Shown here: positions 36,679-48,553 of the stretch, piece after piece
Numbering within the stretch: the stretch's first letter is position 1
How the letters are laid out: each line of letters begins with the position of its first letter
NCBI GenBank assembly: GCA_963971425.1
Contig: OZ020524.1
Span: 4,869,773-4,933,772, forward strand
Length of the DNA stretch: 64,000 bases
Reading direction: 5' to 3'
DNA from: Bryoerythrophyllum caledonicum
Lineage: Eukaryota; Streptophyta; Bryopsida; Pottiales; Pottiaceae
The notes under the pieces: model-generated
The model's input: only the letters and a program-made list of their open reading frames with translations
The model's database searches: none
What the model was told of the DNA's origin: nothing
Position numbers and translations under genes: made by a program

Positions 36679-38078
36679 AGAGCATCTTCCAAGTCTAGAT
36701 TAAGTTATCAAAAAAATATACTTTTGATGAGCCATAAAAAGTGGATACACACTATAAAGTTACCATTTATATCTACAATTGCTGACTCTTTTAAAGAAGA
36801 TAACTTTTTTTTAATATTCATTTTCAAAGAGCTGGGTGGAATTGATGGAGTCCAAATAAGTATTCGGTGGTGGACCTGGTGATGGGCTAAAGTATGAGCA
36901 GTTGGAAATGATGGAACTGTGTGAACGGAAGGTTGTTCATGCTAGCATTGCATTGTTATATCCATCATCTATGAAGTTGTCCAATTTTCATCATAATTCT
37001 GAAAATTGACGATGCCTTGTCACCATGAAGCAAATTCACACCCTTTTGAATAGCTCCTAGCCTATTTATGTCATTTGTCACTCACTTACATATTTACTTT
37101 CTATTTTACAACTCGGTAATTACATCGTTGAAAGAAAACATGATATCTTCATTATATATAGAGACCAGGGTACTTTCTTTCATGGTAGTGTACTAGATTA
37201 CATTTCCCCCACCTCTTTTTATTTTGTATTCGTTATTTTCAATCCTTTTTCTTGAGGGTGCATTCGTATTTTGCCGGACGCACTCGTGTGTTGAGGTACC
37301 CACACAAACTGCGCCGCTTGTCCCCATGACACTAAACATGGATCATAAAAACTCAGCATACTGTGCTGTCGTTGAGAGTGACCATGACTTACCTTTTTAG
37401 CTCCATTAAAACTCAGCATACTGTAGTTGAGAGCGACCATGACTAGGTTATGAGCCACATTTCAGGTCAACCTTATACTGTAGCATTTGGTCTTACCTGT
37501 CATATATTTATATTTATTAAGAGAAAATATGTAAATAAGGATAGCCTCTTTGAAAGTGAATTTTCTGATTTTTGAAAGCAACTATTGCTAAAATGGATAT
37601 ACCCTTACTTGTCAGTTAGGAACCGTATATGCATGCATGTATTTTACTTGTAGAATATAAAACTAGAATTAAAGTTTAGCTAGACTTACACCTTTGGAAT
37701 GAAGATTTTTCAACTAACATCTTTCATTTGGAGGTCATTTCAATATTTGAGCCTAATCATGTTCAAATACGACACTATACATGTAGAATATTTTTACCAA
37801 CTATGTTTATGATGATCCTCTTATTTGAATACTACAGAGAGTTGTGCTCTTGGTAAAAATTGGCATCAAGAGTATACGACACTATACATGTAGACCCTAT
37901 AAAAAGCTACTATGTTTGGAATGTTTTGTCTACATATTGGAGTTTTTAAAGAAGTGAGGGAGAGATGACTTTGTACATAACTCTATTTTAGAGTCTTACC
38001 ATAGGCATCGGGACTATATGGAGAGTAGGGTTTTTATATTCGGCTTCAAACCATGGGAGAGAATACTAACTAAGATAA
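36679..38078. other. Intergenic with a MITE half
   Basis: The 37784-37880 stretch (TAGAATATTTTTACCAACTA, TGATGATCCTCTTATTTGAA, GTTGTGCTCTTGGTAAAAAT) is the central part of the 22483 MITE in reverse. A short repeat, CATTAAAACTCAGCATACTG/CATAAAAACTCAGCATACTG, occurs twice near 37340-37420. No gene. Confidence 0.45.
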
Positions 38079-38402
38079 GCCCCCCTACAACCGACAAGTT
38101 AAGGAATGGCATATATGGAGAGAGGAGATAATTATACTATTATTTTTTCAGTGATAGCCAATAGAGTTACAATTCCAACCCAAGTGATTTCATAATTTTT
38201 CAACGAAAACTGGATTAGTTACGAATTTTCAAACTGTGCAACCATGTTTAGTGGGTGGCCAACAGTAGGTACCTCCCATTACCAACAACCAAAGTAAGGG
38301 TCTTGACTAATAGCAAACCTCCATTTGGAACTCAATTGGTGGTAATGGGATGGAAGAGGGTTGGATATACCCAAATTTTATAGGCGTTGGCTATGGGTTT
38401 TG
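38079..38402. repeat. Second copy of the repeat at 13188, target of the copia insertion
   Basis: CCCCCCTACAACCGACAAGT, CCATGTTTAGTGGGTGGCC and GGTGGTAATGGGATGGAAG match 13190-13408 and 14574-14595 without the two insertions seen there. The copia element entered at its right end (TTTTG duplication), and the repeat continues at 44719 (TTTTGGTTGGTTATGG). Confidence 0.65.
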
Positions 38403-38592
38403 TGTTGAAAGTATCCTACTCTCGACCCTCGTCATTCATCCATCTTGACTACTTCTCATCCTCACTCTCCGACCTTTCATCCACTCTGTCTGTATTGACA
38501 GACTCGGGTGTATATATTCTCATACTGCAACCTTGTCGATAGAGCGCACTTGCGCTGCTGCGCTAGTTAGCATTAGATCCAGTATTTCTACA
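38403..38592 (+). repeat. Copia 5' LTR
   Basis: 190 bases, TGTTGAAAGT to ATTTCTACA, with TG..CA ends. GTGTATATATTCTCATAC near the middle may hold the promoter TATA. It differs from the 3' LTR at five positions. Confidence 0.95.
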
Positions 38593-38604
38593 TGGTATCA
38601 GAGC
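38593..38604 (+). other. Copia primer-binding site
   Basis: TGGTATCAGAGC directly follows the 5' LTR and is complementary to the 3' end of plant initiator methionine tRNA, as in most plant copia elements. Confidence 0.9.
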
Positions 38605-41600
38605 GAGCGGCTTAGACTAGTTAGATCAGATCAGATCCTCACAAGAGAATAGGAAGAGAGAAACAGGTGGTGATCTACTAGATCTGAGTTGCACAGTAGA
38701 GACAAAGTTGAAACGGTAGGCAATGCCACTAAAGTTGATAGTAGATCTGTCTAGAGGAAACGAGGAGTTAGTGAGCAGATCAGGCGAAGCTGAATCAAAC
38801 ATAGTGCCCTACATGGCTAGATCTGAAAGCAAGATGGTAGAAAGCTCAATGGTGAGGGAGGGAGAGAAACTGATAGGTACCGAAAATTACTACATATGGA
38901 GCCTGAAGATGAAGGCCATTCTGAGAGGAGAAGGGATGAGAAGGGATGTGGCCCCTCATCGAAACTGAGCAGCACCCAACGGTCTTCCCAGTTGTTCTTG
39001 ATCACGAGGAGCTATCGAGAGCACAGTTTCTGAGAAGAACATTCTTAGCTTGCAGATTGATCTTGTTGTCTGTCGCTGATGATCTGGTGGATACTGTTGT
39101 AGAACATACGGATCCTGCAAAGATCTGGACGGCCCTGAAGGAGCAGTTTTCGTCAGGAGACAAGGCCACGATCCTATCACTAGTAGGAGAGATCTCAACC
39201 CTGAAGATGATCGAAGGCGGATCTGTCATCGACTTCATGAAGAAGGCGAGAGAGTTGTGAAACCGGTTGATCAGCATGGGGCATCCACTTGACGAGCAGC
39301 ATCTGAATCAGATCATTCTGAACGGCTTACCACGCTCATATGATGGAACTGTGCAGTCCTTGACGAACCTGGAAGGCGATCTGACCTTCTCAAAATTGAG
39401 CTCGAAGTTGACGTCTGAGTACAATCGACGTCGCCAACGAGATCAGCTTCAAGGGGAAGATGAAGCGCTAGTGACAACCTACGGACGAGGAGCGGCCTAC
39501 GCACAAGACCAGCGGGGAAGAGGCCGCAACACCTGGACGCGAGGGAGGGGACCATACGGGCTGCGACCTCCAATCTGGCCAGGCGGATACCGACATGCTG
39601 CCCCAGGCAGGCACGGTTATCAATACCAGCCAATCCAATACCAACCTACGGCAACATACGGCAGACCAAATCGACCTGTAACGAACCAAAGGCCGCCGCT
39701 GATATGCTACCGGTGTGGAAAACCAGGCCACATAGCACGAAATTGCAGGGAGACGCCACACAACCAGCATGAAGGTACTCAGTATGCAAATGCTGCAGAG
39801 ATGATTGATGAATATTATTACGACCATAATTATTATTATGATCCATCCTATCATGTGAACAACCCGTGGTACGTCGACAGTGGTGCTACCGCACACATAG
39901 CATCTGACGTTTCCAAACTTGAATATCCACCTAGTTCTTCTAGCTATCACCATGTTGTCAAAACTGGGGGAGGTGAAACTCACACTGTTGAGGGAACCGG
40001 CTCTTCTACACTTCATATCAACACTGGAGAAATAAAGTTAGATAATGTGCGCTATGTCCCGAGTATGAAGAAGAATCTTCTATCTGTAGGATCCATTGCC
40101 GATTCTGGTCACATTGTTATTTTTGATAGCTCACATTATTGGATCATCAAAGACCACCAAGTGGTCGCCACAGGCAACAGAGATTCTTCAAATGGACTCT
40201 ATTATTTTCAAGAAGCAGCAGAAGAAGCCTTGACTGTAGACGACACCAACACTGCAGATTTATGGCATCGCCGTCTTGGACACATAAGTTACTCAGGTTT
40301 GAGCTTCCTCTCTAAATCTCAATGCATAGAAGGAATGCCTGCTTTAGACGTCAATTATCAAATATGTGCATGTTATCTTGCGGGTAGACAACATAGAGAA
40401 AGGTTTCCCAAGAAGTCTGAAACACGGGCCTCACGACCTGGAGAGCGTATCCACACGGACGTTATTGGACCATTGCAGCAACCATCACTGAGCGGATCCC
40501 GTTTCATACTGGTTTTCACCGACGACTTCTCGCGCAAGAGCTGGACATACTTTCTTAAACACAAAAGTGAAACTTTCGAATAATTCTGTGCATTCAAATA
40601 GAAACTTGAAGTTGAGACAGGCAATCCGATGAGAGTACTGAGATCGGACCGTGGTGGAGAGTATATGTCTCATTAGTTCCAGCAATATTGTCTTAGAAAC
40701 GGCATACATCGAGAGTTGACTCAAGCTCAAACGCCTCAACAAAATGGAGTGGCCGAACGACGTAATCGAACCCTTATGGAGCGCGCGAGAAGCATTACTG
40801 CAGAGAGCAAGTTACCTGTATATCTATGGACGGAAGCGGTATCAATGGCAACTTTTGTCATCAACCGAAGTCCAACTAGGAGCAACTTCGGCATTCCTCC
40901 AGAGGCAAGTTTCACTGGTAAGACCATCGATCTTAAAGATCTCAAAATTTTTGGATGCGTAGCATATATCCATGTGCCTGATGCAGACCGAAAGAAACTA
41001 GACAGCAAGACCATTAGAGGAATTTTTGTGGGTTACGATATGGAATCCAAAGCGTATCGTGTGTATGAACCACTGCGACGAAAGATTATTATCTCACGCG
41101 ATATAATCTTTGATGAAAGCAAGGTTGGATTTCATCACCTGGCACAGTCGCAACCTGACAATCTGCCTCGAATTATTACGAACATCTCTCTGAGTAACAG
41201 TGACCCACTCACTGCGGCGACATTATTTTCCACACAACAGATCCAAGTTTCTTCAAACTCCTCTGCCCAAAGACGTGGTCATTACGTGGATACTCAACAC
41301 AATGGAGACATACTGCAATACGAGCAACCAATGTCGACTCCGTCAACATCGACATCTCTTATCAACACTGGCTGCAGGGAACCGACGAGCTACACTGCTT
41401 CACAACGCACGTCCACATTGTCGACAGCTGGACCCCAAGGAACCATTGCCGAACCACGACCAGCCGGCGGACCTCAAGCCAGCCAGAGCCCGGTTCTCAA
41501 CCAGCGATACCCGGAACCCAGCCCACGGACATCAACTGGTACTACACCGGGTCTCCTCCAGCCGTCAACACATATAGACCGCCAAGTCGCGAATACAGAG

Positions 41601-42238
41601 TCCCGATGACCTGGACCGCCAGCACCTCAAGGCTTCCCATGCGCAGTGTCAACCCACGTCTACGATACGAACCCAATTATCTTCCCAGATCACCTTAATC
41701 AGGACCCACGACCTGGAATGCCGACACAGGGCCACGATCAGGACCTAGTCCATTTCCCAGACTGCCCACAGCAGACCACGACCGCGCCCGATCCGGCACT
41801 TGCATCAACATCCCGATACCCCAAACGCACAAGAACTCCATCGACTAGGCTTCAGAACTATTGGACTCTTGCAACAACAGCAGACGTCGAGCCAACCAGT
41901 TATGAGCAAGCCATATTAGACCCTGGCTAGCAGGCTGCCATTCAAAGCGAGATCACCTCCATAATCAAAAACAAGACATGGGATGTCATCGACAAGCCAA
42001 ATGATAGAAAACTCATACAGCAAAGTGGCTCTTCAAAATCAAGAGGCATGGCGATCAAACAAAGTTGAAAGCACGGATTGTGGCACGGGGATTTCAACAA
42101 CGCGAGGGAGTCGACTACGAAGACATCTTTGCACCCGTGGTACGTTGGTCAACCATTAGAACTATCATTACTTTGGCTGCAAAGAATAACTGGCCGTTGC
42201 ACCAATTAGATGTATGCACTGCATTTCTCAATGGGACC

Positions 42239-42702
42239 TTAACCCCTAAAGCATCAACTCAGCAATTTTGGTATGATTTAGGGTCCGGTCAGGCTCCCTA
42301 TGATTCAATTTTTATCGGATGAGGCTGTAACTCTGGCACAACATGGGAAATTGTCATATCTTTCTAACAAGACCAAATTTTACCTTCATCGGACTTGTAT
42401 TTTAGAAATTATTCAAGTTGAAAGATCAAAATTCAATTCAGGGCAGTTGGGGCAGGTTTGTGGCCAATGGGAGTGCGGTACCAAATCTGCCCTTCTTAGA
42501 GGGAAAGGGGTTTGAATAAAGGGTTGGGCAGCATTTGCACAGGGTGAAGCATTCATCTTCATTGTTGTACTTCATTAGTTGACAGTTAGGACCTCCACAT
42601 CTTATCTCGGGTCACCATCTCCACCCATTCTTTCTTCACTGCCCTACATCATTTTGTGCTCAAAAACCACATGATATGCTCTAAAATTCATATTTATCTA
42701 GG

Positions 42703-42733
<31 letters not shown>

Positions 42734-43252
42734 TTTTCACTAAATTGTTTTGTTCATACAAATGCACGTTTACACCGTTTGGATTTCTAAAATTAGCTGC
42801 TCTTGTTTGGCATTTGTAGTGTGCAAAAAGAGCTAGTGTATGTCCTTATTTTGAGACCCACGTCACTTCAAATGTGGTTTTACTATACTTCTCTTTGTCG
42901 TATGCTTCTCAAATTTTGGGAGCATACTCCCAACCCAATGTGTAATGGAAATCAGAAGAGCCTCCACCCAAATGGTCCCCAAAAATAGACTGTTTCACTC
43001 TCCGAAGGGTGGCTGTCCCTGCCGGGCAGTACAAAAAAAATAAAATTCTGAACTTCAGACCTTATGATCTCCCAAATGGTGAGGAGTTACAATCTGAAAT
43101 TTTTTGTACACATACATGTACAAGTTAGGTACTAGATCCTACGGTTAGATTCCTCTAAAAACTTTCGAATCTGCAAAATTCTACCTCGAACTAAAACAGG
43201 GCAGATTTGAGGCAGAATTCGGGATTTTATTGCCAAAAACTTTAGGGGTTAA
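42239..43252. mobile_element. TTAA-flanked DNA element inside the copia RT gene
   Basis: TTAA (42239-42242) precedes CCCCTAAAG and TTAA (43249-43252) follows CTTTAGGGG, so the 1006-base element has 9-base perfect inverted ends. The copia reading frame gives the empty site: removing the element and one TTAA restores the NGT-L-N-E-D-V RT frame. The interior is non-coding, with a (TTA)n stretch (42704-42736) and repeated words such as CAAAATTTTACC/CAAAATTCTACC near both ends. It is a family distinct from A-C but has the same hallmarks. Confidence 0.92.
42704..42736 (+). repeat. (TTA)n microsatellite
   Basis: About ten TTA/ATT units in succession inside the TTAA element. Confidence 0.9.
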
Positions 43253-44513
43253 ACGAAGATGTGGTGATGGAGATACCTCAAGGCTTCCCATGCGCAGGAA
43301 ATCCCCTCAAAGCATGTCGTGTCAAACGTGCACTATATGGTTTAAAGCAAGCACCTAAGGCCTGGTACGCCCGCATAGATGCCTGGCTTATCTCCCAAGG
43401 TTTGACACGCAGCCAATATGATCCAAACTTGTATTTTTCCACAAAAGACGGCAAGCGCACGTTTGTGCTTCTATATGTTGACGACCTGCTTATTACAGGA
43501 GATGATTTTGACCGCATTGCAAGCCTGAAAACCGCACTCAAACGCGAATTCGAGATGACTGACCTTGGAGACGCAGATGTTTATTTAGGAGCCGAAATAA
43601 GACGGTGTCACCGTGGCATTTTTCTTACTCAAACAAACCACATACACAAACTCTTGGAAAAATATGGCCTCATTGCGTGCAACCCAACCCAGCTCCCAAT
43701 GGATCCTAACTCCATCCTCCAACAGGACATGGGCATGCACCCTGTAGATCCAGAACTCTACCGTTCTCTTGTTGGGAGTTTGATATATCTGACGAACACG
43801 AGACCGGACATATGCTATGCAGTTAGCACTGTTGCTCGCTACATGGCTACGCCCCAAATCCCGCACCAGCAAGCTGCAAAACGCATTCTCCGCTACCTCC
43901 ACGGCACATCCGACTATGGACTCTTCTTCCCGGCTCACAACCTCGAAACATATCACACCTACACAGACGCAGATTGGGGCCGTGACCTTGACTCACGCAG
44001 ATCAACTTCTGGTATCCTGCACAAGCTTGGGGATGCATCAATTTTTTGGTCAAGTAAACTTCAGCCCATAGTCTCCCTTTCTAGCACTGAAGCAGAATAC
44101 CGCGTCTTGACAGACGCTTCAAAAGATATCCTATATTTTCACAGGCTTCTCAATGAGATTGGAGTCAACATTCAGTCTCCCACTCCTATCCTAACAGACA
44201 ATGAATCCTCTATCAAATTGGTTGACAACCCAGTTTTACATTCGAGAACCAAACACATTGCCATCCAGCAACATTTTATCCGTGAAACATCACAAGCCGG
44301 CCAAGTCCAGGTCATATTCACCCCAACGGCATCCCAACAGGCAGACTTCTTAACGAAGCCACCAAGCTCTAACAAGTTTCACATCAACCGACAGAGCGTT
44401 GGTGTTCTCCAACTCACCTCATAAGCTCCTGCCCACGACTTACGTTTCCTCGTCTCCCCATTCTTTCGCCGATCCCTCACTTCCAGTGTCGACCTTCTTG
44501 CGCTCTCTACGTC

Positions 44514-44528
44514 GAGAGCAAGGGAGGG
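44514..44528 (+). other. Copia polypurine tract
   Basis: GAGAGCAAGGGAGGG ends exactly at the 3' LTR start; AAGGGAGGG is the likely plus-strand primer. Confidence 0.85.
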
Positions 44529-44718
44529 TGTTGAAAGTATCCTGCTCTCGACCCTTGTCATTCATCCATCTTGACTACTTCTCATCCTCACTCTCCGACC
44601 TTTCATCCACTCTGTCTGTATTGACAGACTCCGGTGTATATATTCTCATACTGCAACCTTGTCGATAGAGCGCACTTGCGCTGCTGCGCTAGTTAACATT
44701 AGATCCAATATTTCTACA
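44529..44718 (+). repeat. Copia 3' LTR
   Basis: 190 bases, TGTTGAAAGT to ATTTCTACA, differing from the 5' LTR at CCT(A/G)CT, CCC(T)(C/T)G, ACTC(G/C)GG, TTA(G/A)C and CCA(G/A)T. Confidence 0.95.
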
Positions 44719-45094
44719 TTTTGGTTGGTTATGGGATTACCTTAGTGGACTACACTTGGAGGGAGCAAGTTTGATTGGCTTGGTAAGGGAAGTCGATGGG
44801 AGAGGAAAATACTAATGGAGAGAGTGACTTGGCTTAAGAGAGATGTGGAGGAATTATGATGCCATTCTTGAAACTTGGGATACTATGGAGGAGTTGAATA
44901 TGTTGTATCAGGAAGGACCCACAAATATTTATTGCCACTACCACTCTTGCATTTCATTGGTGCCAAAAGAAAGAAAGAAAGTTTAAGAATCACTTATATC
45001 CTATATACTATTGTCTTTCAATCTTGCCTTGCCTTGATTTTTTTCTTTCTTCTTCTAGAAAGACTTTTAGAGAATATCTTATTTCCCTTTTTGT
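44719..45094. repeat. Repeat remnant and diverged GAGTTTTCC-family MITE
   Basis: It begins with the copia target (TTTTGGTTGGTTATGG). GACTTGGCTTAAGAGAGATG and GCATTTCATTGGTGCCAAAAG (44828-44970) match the body of the MITE at 53326 and 29740. Confidence 0.5.
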
Positions 45095-45230
45095 TTAACC
45101 TCTAAAGGACCAAAAGTCCCTTTGTGGAACTTTTGAAGGTTTGGGCAGGTCCTATGGTGTCAATTTATAACATTCTTCTTGGGAATATTTATTGTATATG
45201 GACATTACTAAAAGCTTCGTGTGAGTCCAA

Positions 45231-45466
45231 TTTATTCCTAAATCCAACATTTGATGAAAAAGATAAAGAGTTCTAAATTTCAAATGGAGAGTGCGGTCAA
45301 GTTGGGCAACTTCAAAAACTTTTGCTAGAACACTTTATCAAATGTGAGATTTTCAATACTAGCAAGTGATATGATTTCCTTTCATATTGTCAAAAAAACA
45401 TTTCTTGTCTTTTGGTTGAACCTAGCACATTAAACCAAATCAAACATTTTCACATATTGTCACACA
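45231..45466. repeat. 236-bp direct repeat, left copy, flanking the LINE
   Basis: TTTATTCCTAAATCCAACAT to CACATATTGTCACACA. It matches 48319-48553 with two substitutions and a one-base A-run difference. The sequence itself belongs to the TTAA element, so it is a duplication of target DNA. Confidence 0.9.
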
Positions 45467-48318
45467 GAAGAAGAAGAACGTCGGTCCCCAACTGTGAGGG
45501 GGCCGGCGTGACTAAAGTGTCTGTTCGTTCCACCACTAAGACCATGCCCACCAGACAAAGATTTAGTAGTATGGAACTACTTCCCCGTCTCGAGGGTAGA
45601 CACTATGTAACAAGTAGCCAAAACACACAAGTAATCAACCATAACCAAGGGGGGAACAAGACGAGGAGGGAAGGAGGGAAACATTGGGAGGGGGGTTGTT
45701 TCTCAATGTGGGTGGTTTTTGAAGTATTTAAAAGATAGGTAATCGGTGATGTTAGGGGGGGTCTTGTGTGTGGGGGAGGGCTTGGTTGTTTTCAATTTTG
45801 CGGTTATGTAGTAGGATGGACATAGCATGTTGGATGGCAATGGTGTTAATGTTTTTGAAAGTGTGTACAATTGTATCAATGGGGATTTTAAAGGTATCTT
45901 AGAGGGTTTATATAGGTGGGATAAAGGTGGTGGCACGAGCGCCGGCTGTGATTACAATAAGGGGGTCCACTTTCCATCCGAGTGCTATGATGTCATCGAT
46001 AAGGGGTTGGTATTTATTTATTTTGTTTTCCATTGTTTCTGGGGGAAATCTATCATTACAATATGTGAATTCGATGAATTGAATGGTGTAGTTTTGGTTT
46101 ATGTGGTCAGGTGGGGGATCGTTGTATGGTAGGTCTCTAACACAAAGTATGTCCGGTTTGAGTCTAGCATTACAGTGGCAATGTTGAGTTGTACATGTAC
46201 ATGGGAGTAGCCAAGGGGGATCGTATTTTCTTGTAGGTTGTTGTTAAAGGTGCCGGCATTCATGAGAATAAAACATCTCGGTTTGTTATGGAAGGTAATT
46301 AGTTTTCGAATTTCCCATACCGCTTTGTTATGCCTTTTGACAATTAAGGAATGTATGTGGTGGTTTTGGCATTTAAGTAAAACATGAAGCCATGTGTCGG
46401 GGTCCGTGGAAGTGCATATGGGACATGTTATGGATGGAAATCTTTCTATTCCAAAGAAGGGTTGTTTTCAGGCGTTTCCCATATATTGACCGATACGGAA
46501 TTTGATGAGGCATGTTATTTGTGAGTCGGAAATGATGGGGTTTTTCCGAAAATTTGTAGAAAGTTCATTGTCTATGTTGTTGTTGCTAGTTCATTTTTCT
46601 ATGTTGGGAAAGTTTTCCAAAATTGTGTCAAGGTTGTTATAGAAGTCTTGTTTTTTGAGGTATTTGCTCAAGAATCTAACCAGGCCTTTATCAGGGGTAT
46701 CTTCTTTTGAGGGCCAATCTTCTTTTTGATAGTAGTATGGAGTAGCATGGGCATGTTCGTGTGGATCTTTGGCATTTTTATGTGTTTTTTCTCGGCCCTC
46801 TTTTGCTAATTTATCTGCTTGTTTGTTTCCGTCAATATTGGCATGTGCTCTAACTTTGTGAAGGATTGTGACTTGTGTTCGGTTTTGTAACATTTGGACC
46901 ATTGATATTAATATGGTTTTGCCGGGGTGGCTGTTGTGGAGGGTAGGGTGTGTTATTTGGGTGTTTAGTAGGTAAAGTGCATTGATACAGTCGGTGAATA
47001 TGTGTGCGGGTTCGTTGTTGTATTTCGTTGTAATGATTTGTAGTGTTTTGTGGATGGCCATAAGTTCTGCTCTAAGGACCTTTTGTAGTCCATGGAGTCT
47101 TTTGGCTAATTTAATTTCTTTGGTAGGATTATATATGCCATAGCCAACTTTTTCTCTGCGCCAATTTCCAGGGCTAACTTGTTCTAGTGGTTTGAAGGAT
47201 CCGTCAGTATAGTAGCTATATGTGGGGTCAAATTTTGGTGAGGTATGAGTTTGGTAGTTCGGGAAGGGGGGAGGTGTTACAAGGTAGTCTAATGTATTGT
47301 TGGTGTAGTTTAGTTTTGACCATTTTTTGCTTCAATTTACGTGGGTTGTGATAGGTGTCAGTGGGGCCATTTTAATGTATAGTCGGTGTATGTTTAGAGT
47401 GTTTGCTATGGAGGTGAGTTCGGCAAGTTGTTCTAGAGTGCCAAGGGTTTGATTTTGGTGGTGGACACATATTATTTGTAGTGTAGATGGTTCTATCCGG
47501 GACGTTTTTAGCTCAGGTGGAACAGTAGGTTCTTCATATGATATTGAGTCTGCTTCAAATAGTGCAATGATATGAGAGTCTAAAAATGGGCTTGAGTGTT
47601 GGTTAGAGTTTTGGTACCAGTTGTTGTCTGGTGTGATGATGAGTGTAGATGTGTGGTTTGGGTTATGTTTGGCGGCAAGGCAGGCCCAATGTAATGCTTG
47701 TTGTGTTTCCTCCTCATTGTGGGGGTGAGCTATACCATTATCAATCCATTTGTAGTCAAAGGCCTTTCCCAGGGAGCCAAATATTTTATCTCTTTCAAAG
47801 GGTGAGTAGAATTTTTTTAGTTTGGTGGAACATGTGACAGGGGAAGAAAAGTATGATTGTTCGATGTTAAAGGATGAAATTGATGAGTCTAAAATTGGTG
47901 TGGATATTGTGTATTGGGCGCTTTTGAGGGGATTATTTCTTGGCATACGATATTTATATCTTTGGTATAACCAAATTAATTATGTTTCAAATGATTGGGT
48001 TGTTGGTTCAATGTTTGTAGGAGTTTGTAGTTTCATGTTGTATTGATTCCATAGCCATAGGAGTCTAGTAGTGGGAATAGTGTATAGATGTCGGCCATTT
48101 TCTTCATATAGGAGTGCTTGATTGTTATCTATTTTAATTGTGTTCCAGAATGTGAGTATATTATTTTCAGGGTTACATTCTATTGTATAGATGTTTAGAA
48201 GTGGAATAGTTATAGGTGGAGTTACGGATCTTGGGTCTTGGAGTTGTTCTTGAGGGTGGTGGGCTTGAATGATTTCCGAGTAGAATTTATTTTGGGTTCT
48301 TTGATAATATTGTTTTAT
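45467..48318 (-). mobile_element. Non-LTR retrotransposon (LINE copy 1), 5'-truncated
   Basis: A 2852-base insert between the two 236-base direct repeats. Its 3' end is at the left: the minus-strand sequence finishes GGACCGACGTTCTTCTTCTTC. The 3' UTR contains a GC-rich block (CTCGAGACGGGGAAGTAG, GTGGGCATGGTCTTAGTGG) shared with SINEs and short insertions in this window. Coding sequence covers the C-terminal part of the polyprotein; reverse transcriptase is not present, as expected for 5' truncation. Confidence 0.85.
46100..48309 (-). pseudogene. LINE ORF2 C-terminal part: novel region, RNase H and zinc motif
   Basis: One reading frame runs from 48309 down to about 46100 with only a few stops (47980-47982, 47332-47334, 46591-46593 and one near 46486). 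Order: an upstream segment (SEIIQAHHPQEQ, RLLWLWNQYN), then a region of about 170 residues (FYSPFERDKIFG, WIDNGIAHPHNEEETQQALH, STLIITPDNNWYQN) that I cannot assign. RNase H follows with all four acidic residues visible (YTDGSF, RAELMAIH, IFTDC, GNKQADKLAKEG). A C-terminal CPICTSTDPDTWLHVLLKC zinc-type motif is typical of non-LTR elements. RNase H of this kind digests the RNA strand during target-primed synthesis. The middle region distantly recalls methyltransferase folds with an NPP-like motif, but this is weak. Confidence 0.75.
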
Positions 48319-48553
48319 TTTATTCCTAAATCCAACATTTGATGAAAAAGATAAAGAGTTCTAAATTTCAAATGGAGAGTGCGGTCAAGTTGGGCAACTC
48401 CAAAAACTTTTGCTAGAACACTTTATCAAATGTGAGATTTTCAATACTAGCAAGTGATATGATTTCCTTTCATATTGTCAAAAAACATTTCTTGTCTTTT
48501 GGTTGAAACTAGCACATTAAACCAAATCAAACATTTTCACATATTGTCACACA
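48319..48553. repeat. 236-bp direct repeat, right copy
   Basis: Same sequence as 45231-45466, one base shorter in an A run. It is followed by normal family A sequence (TTATCAAGCAAGG). Confidence 0.9.

Larger units (their letters stand above)
38723..44424 (+). pseudogene. Copia gag-pol, broken by stops, frameshifts and an insertion
   Basis: Gag starts at 38723. A 10-base tandem duplication (GAGAAGGGAT, 38928-38937 and 38938-38947) shifts frame, then TGA at 39258 interrupts it. The nucleocapsid zinc knuckle CYRCGKPGHIARNC is near 39705-39746, protease WYVDSGATAHI near 39867, the GAG-pre-integrase LWHRRLGH near 40259, and the integrase core follows (IHTDVIGPL; PQQNGVAERRNRT). In-frame stops lie at 40581, 40599, 40674, 41607 and 41928, and a frameshift near 42010. 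RT (FQQREGVDYEDIFAPVV) is split after TAFLNGT by the element at 42239 and resumes at EIPQGFPC. YVDDLLITGDD is at 43474 and RNase H YTDADWG at 43959. Most stops look like C-to-T or G-to-A changes. Confidence 0.95.
38403..44718 (+). mobile_element. Ty1/copia LTR retrotransposon, defective
   Basis: It has two 190-base LTRs (38403-38592, 44529-44718), a 5-base target duplication TTTTG (38398-38402 and 44719-44723), a primer-binding site and a polypurine tract. Domain order gag - protease - integrase - RT - RNase H places it in Ty1/copia. Length is 6316, of which 1010 are a later TTAA element, so the original was about 5.3 kb. The LTRs differ at five visible positions of 190 (about 2.6%), indicating a moderately young insertion. 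Several stops and frameshifts make it non-autonomous now. Confidence 0.97.
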
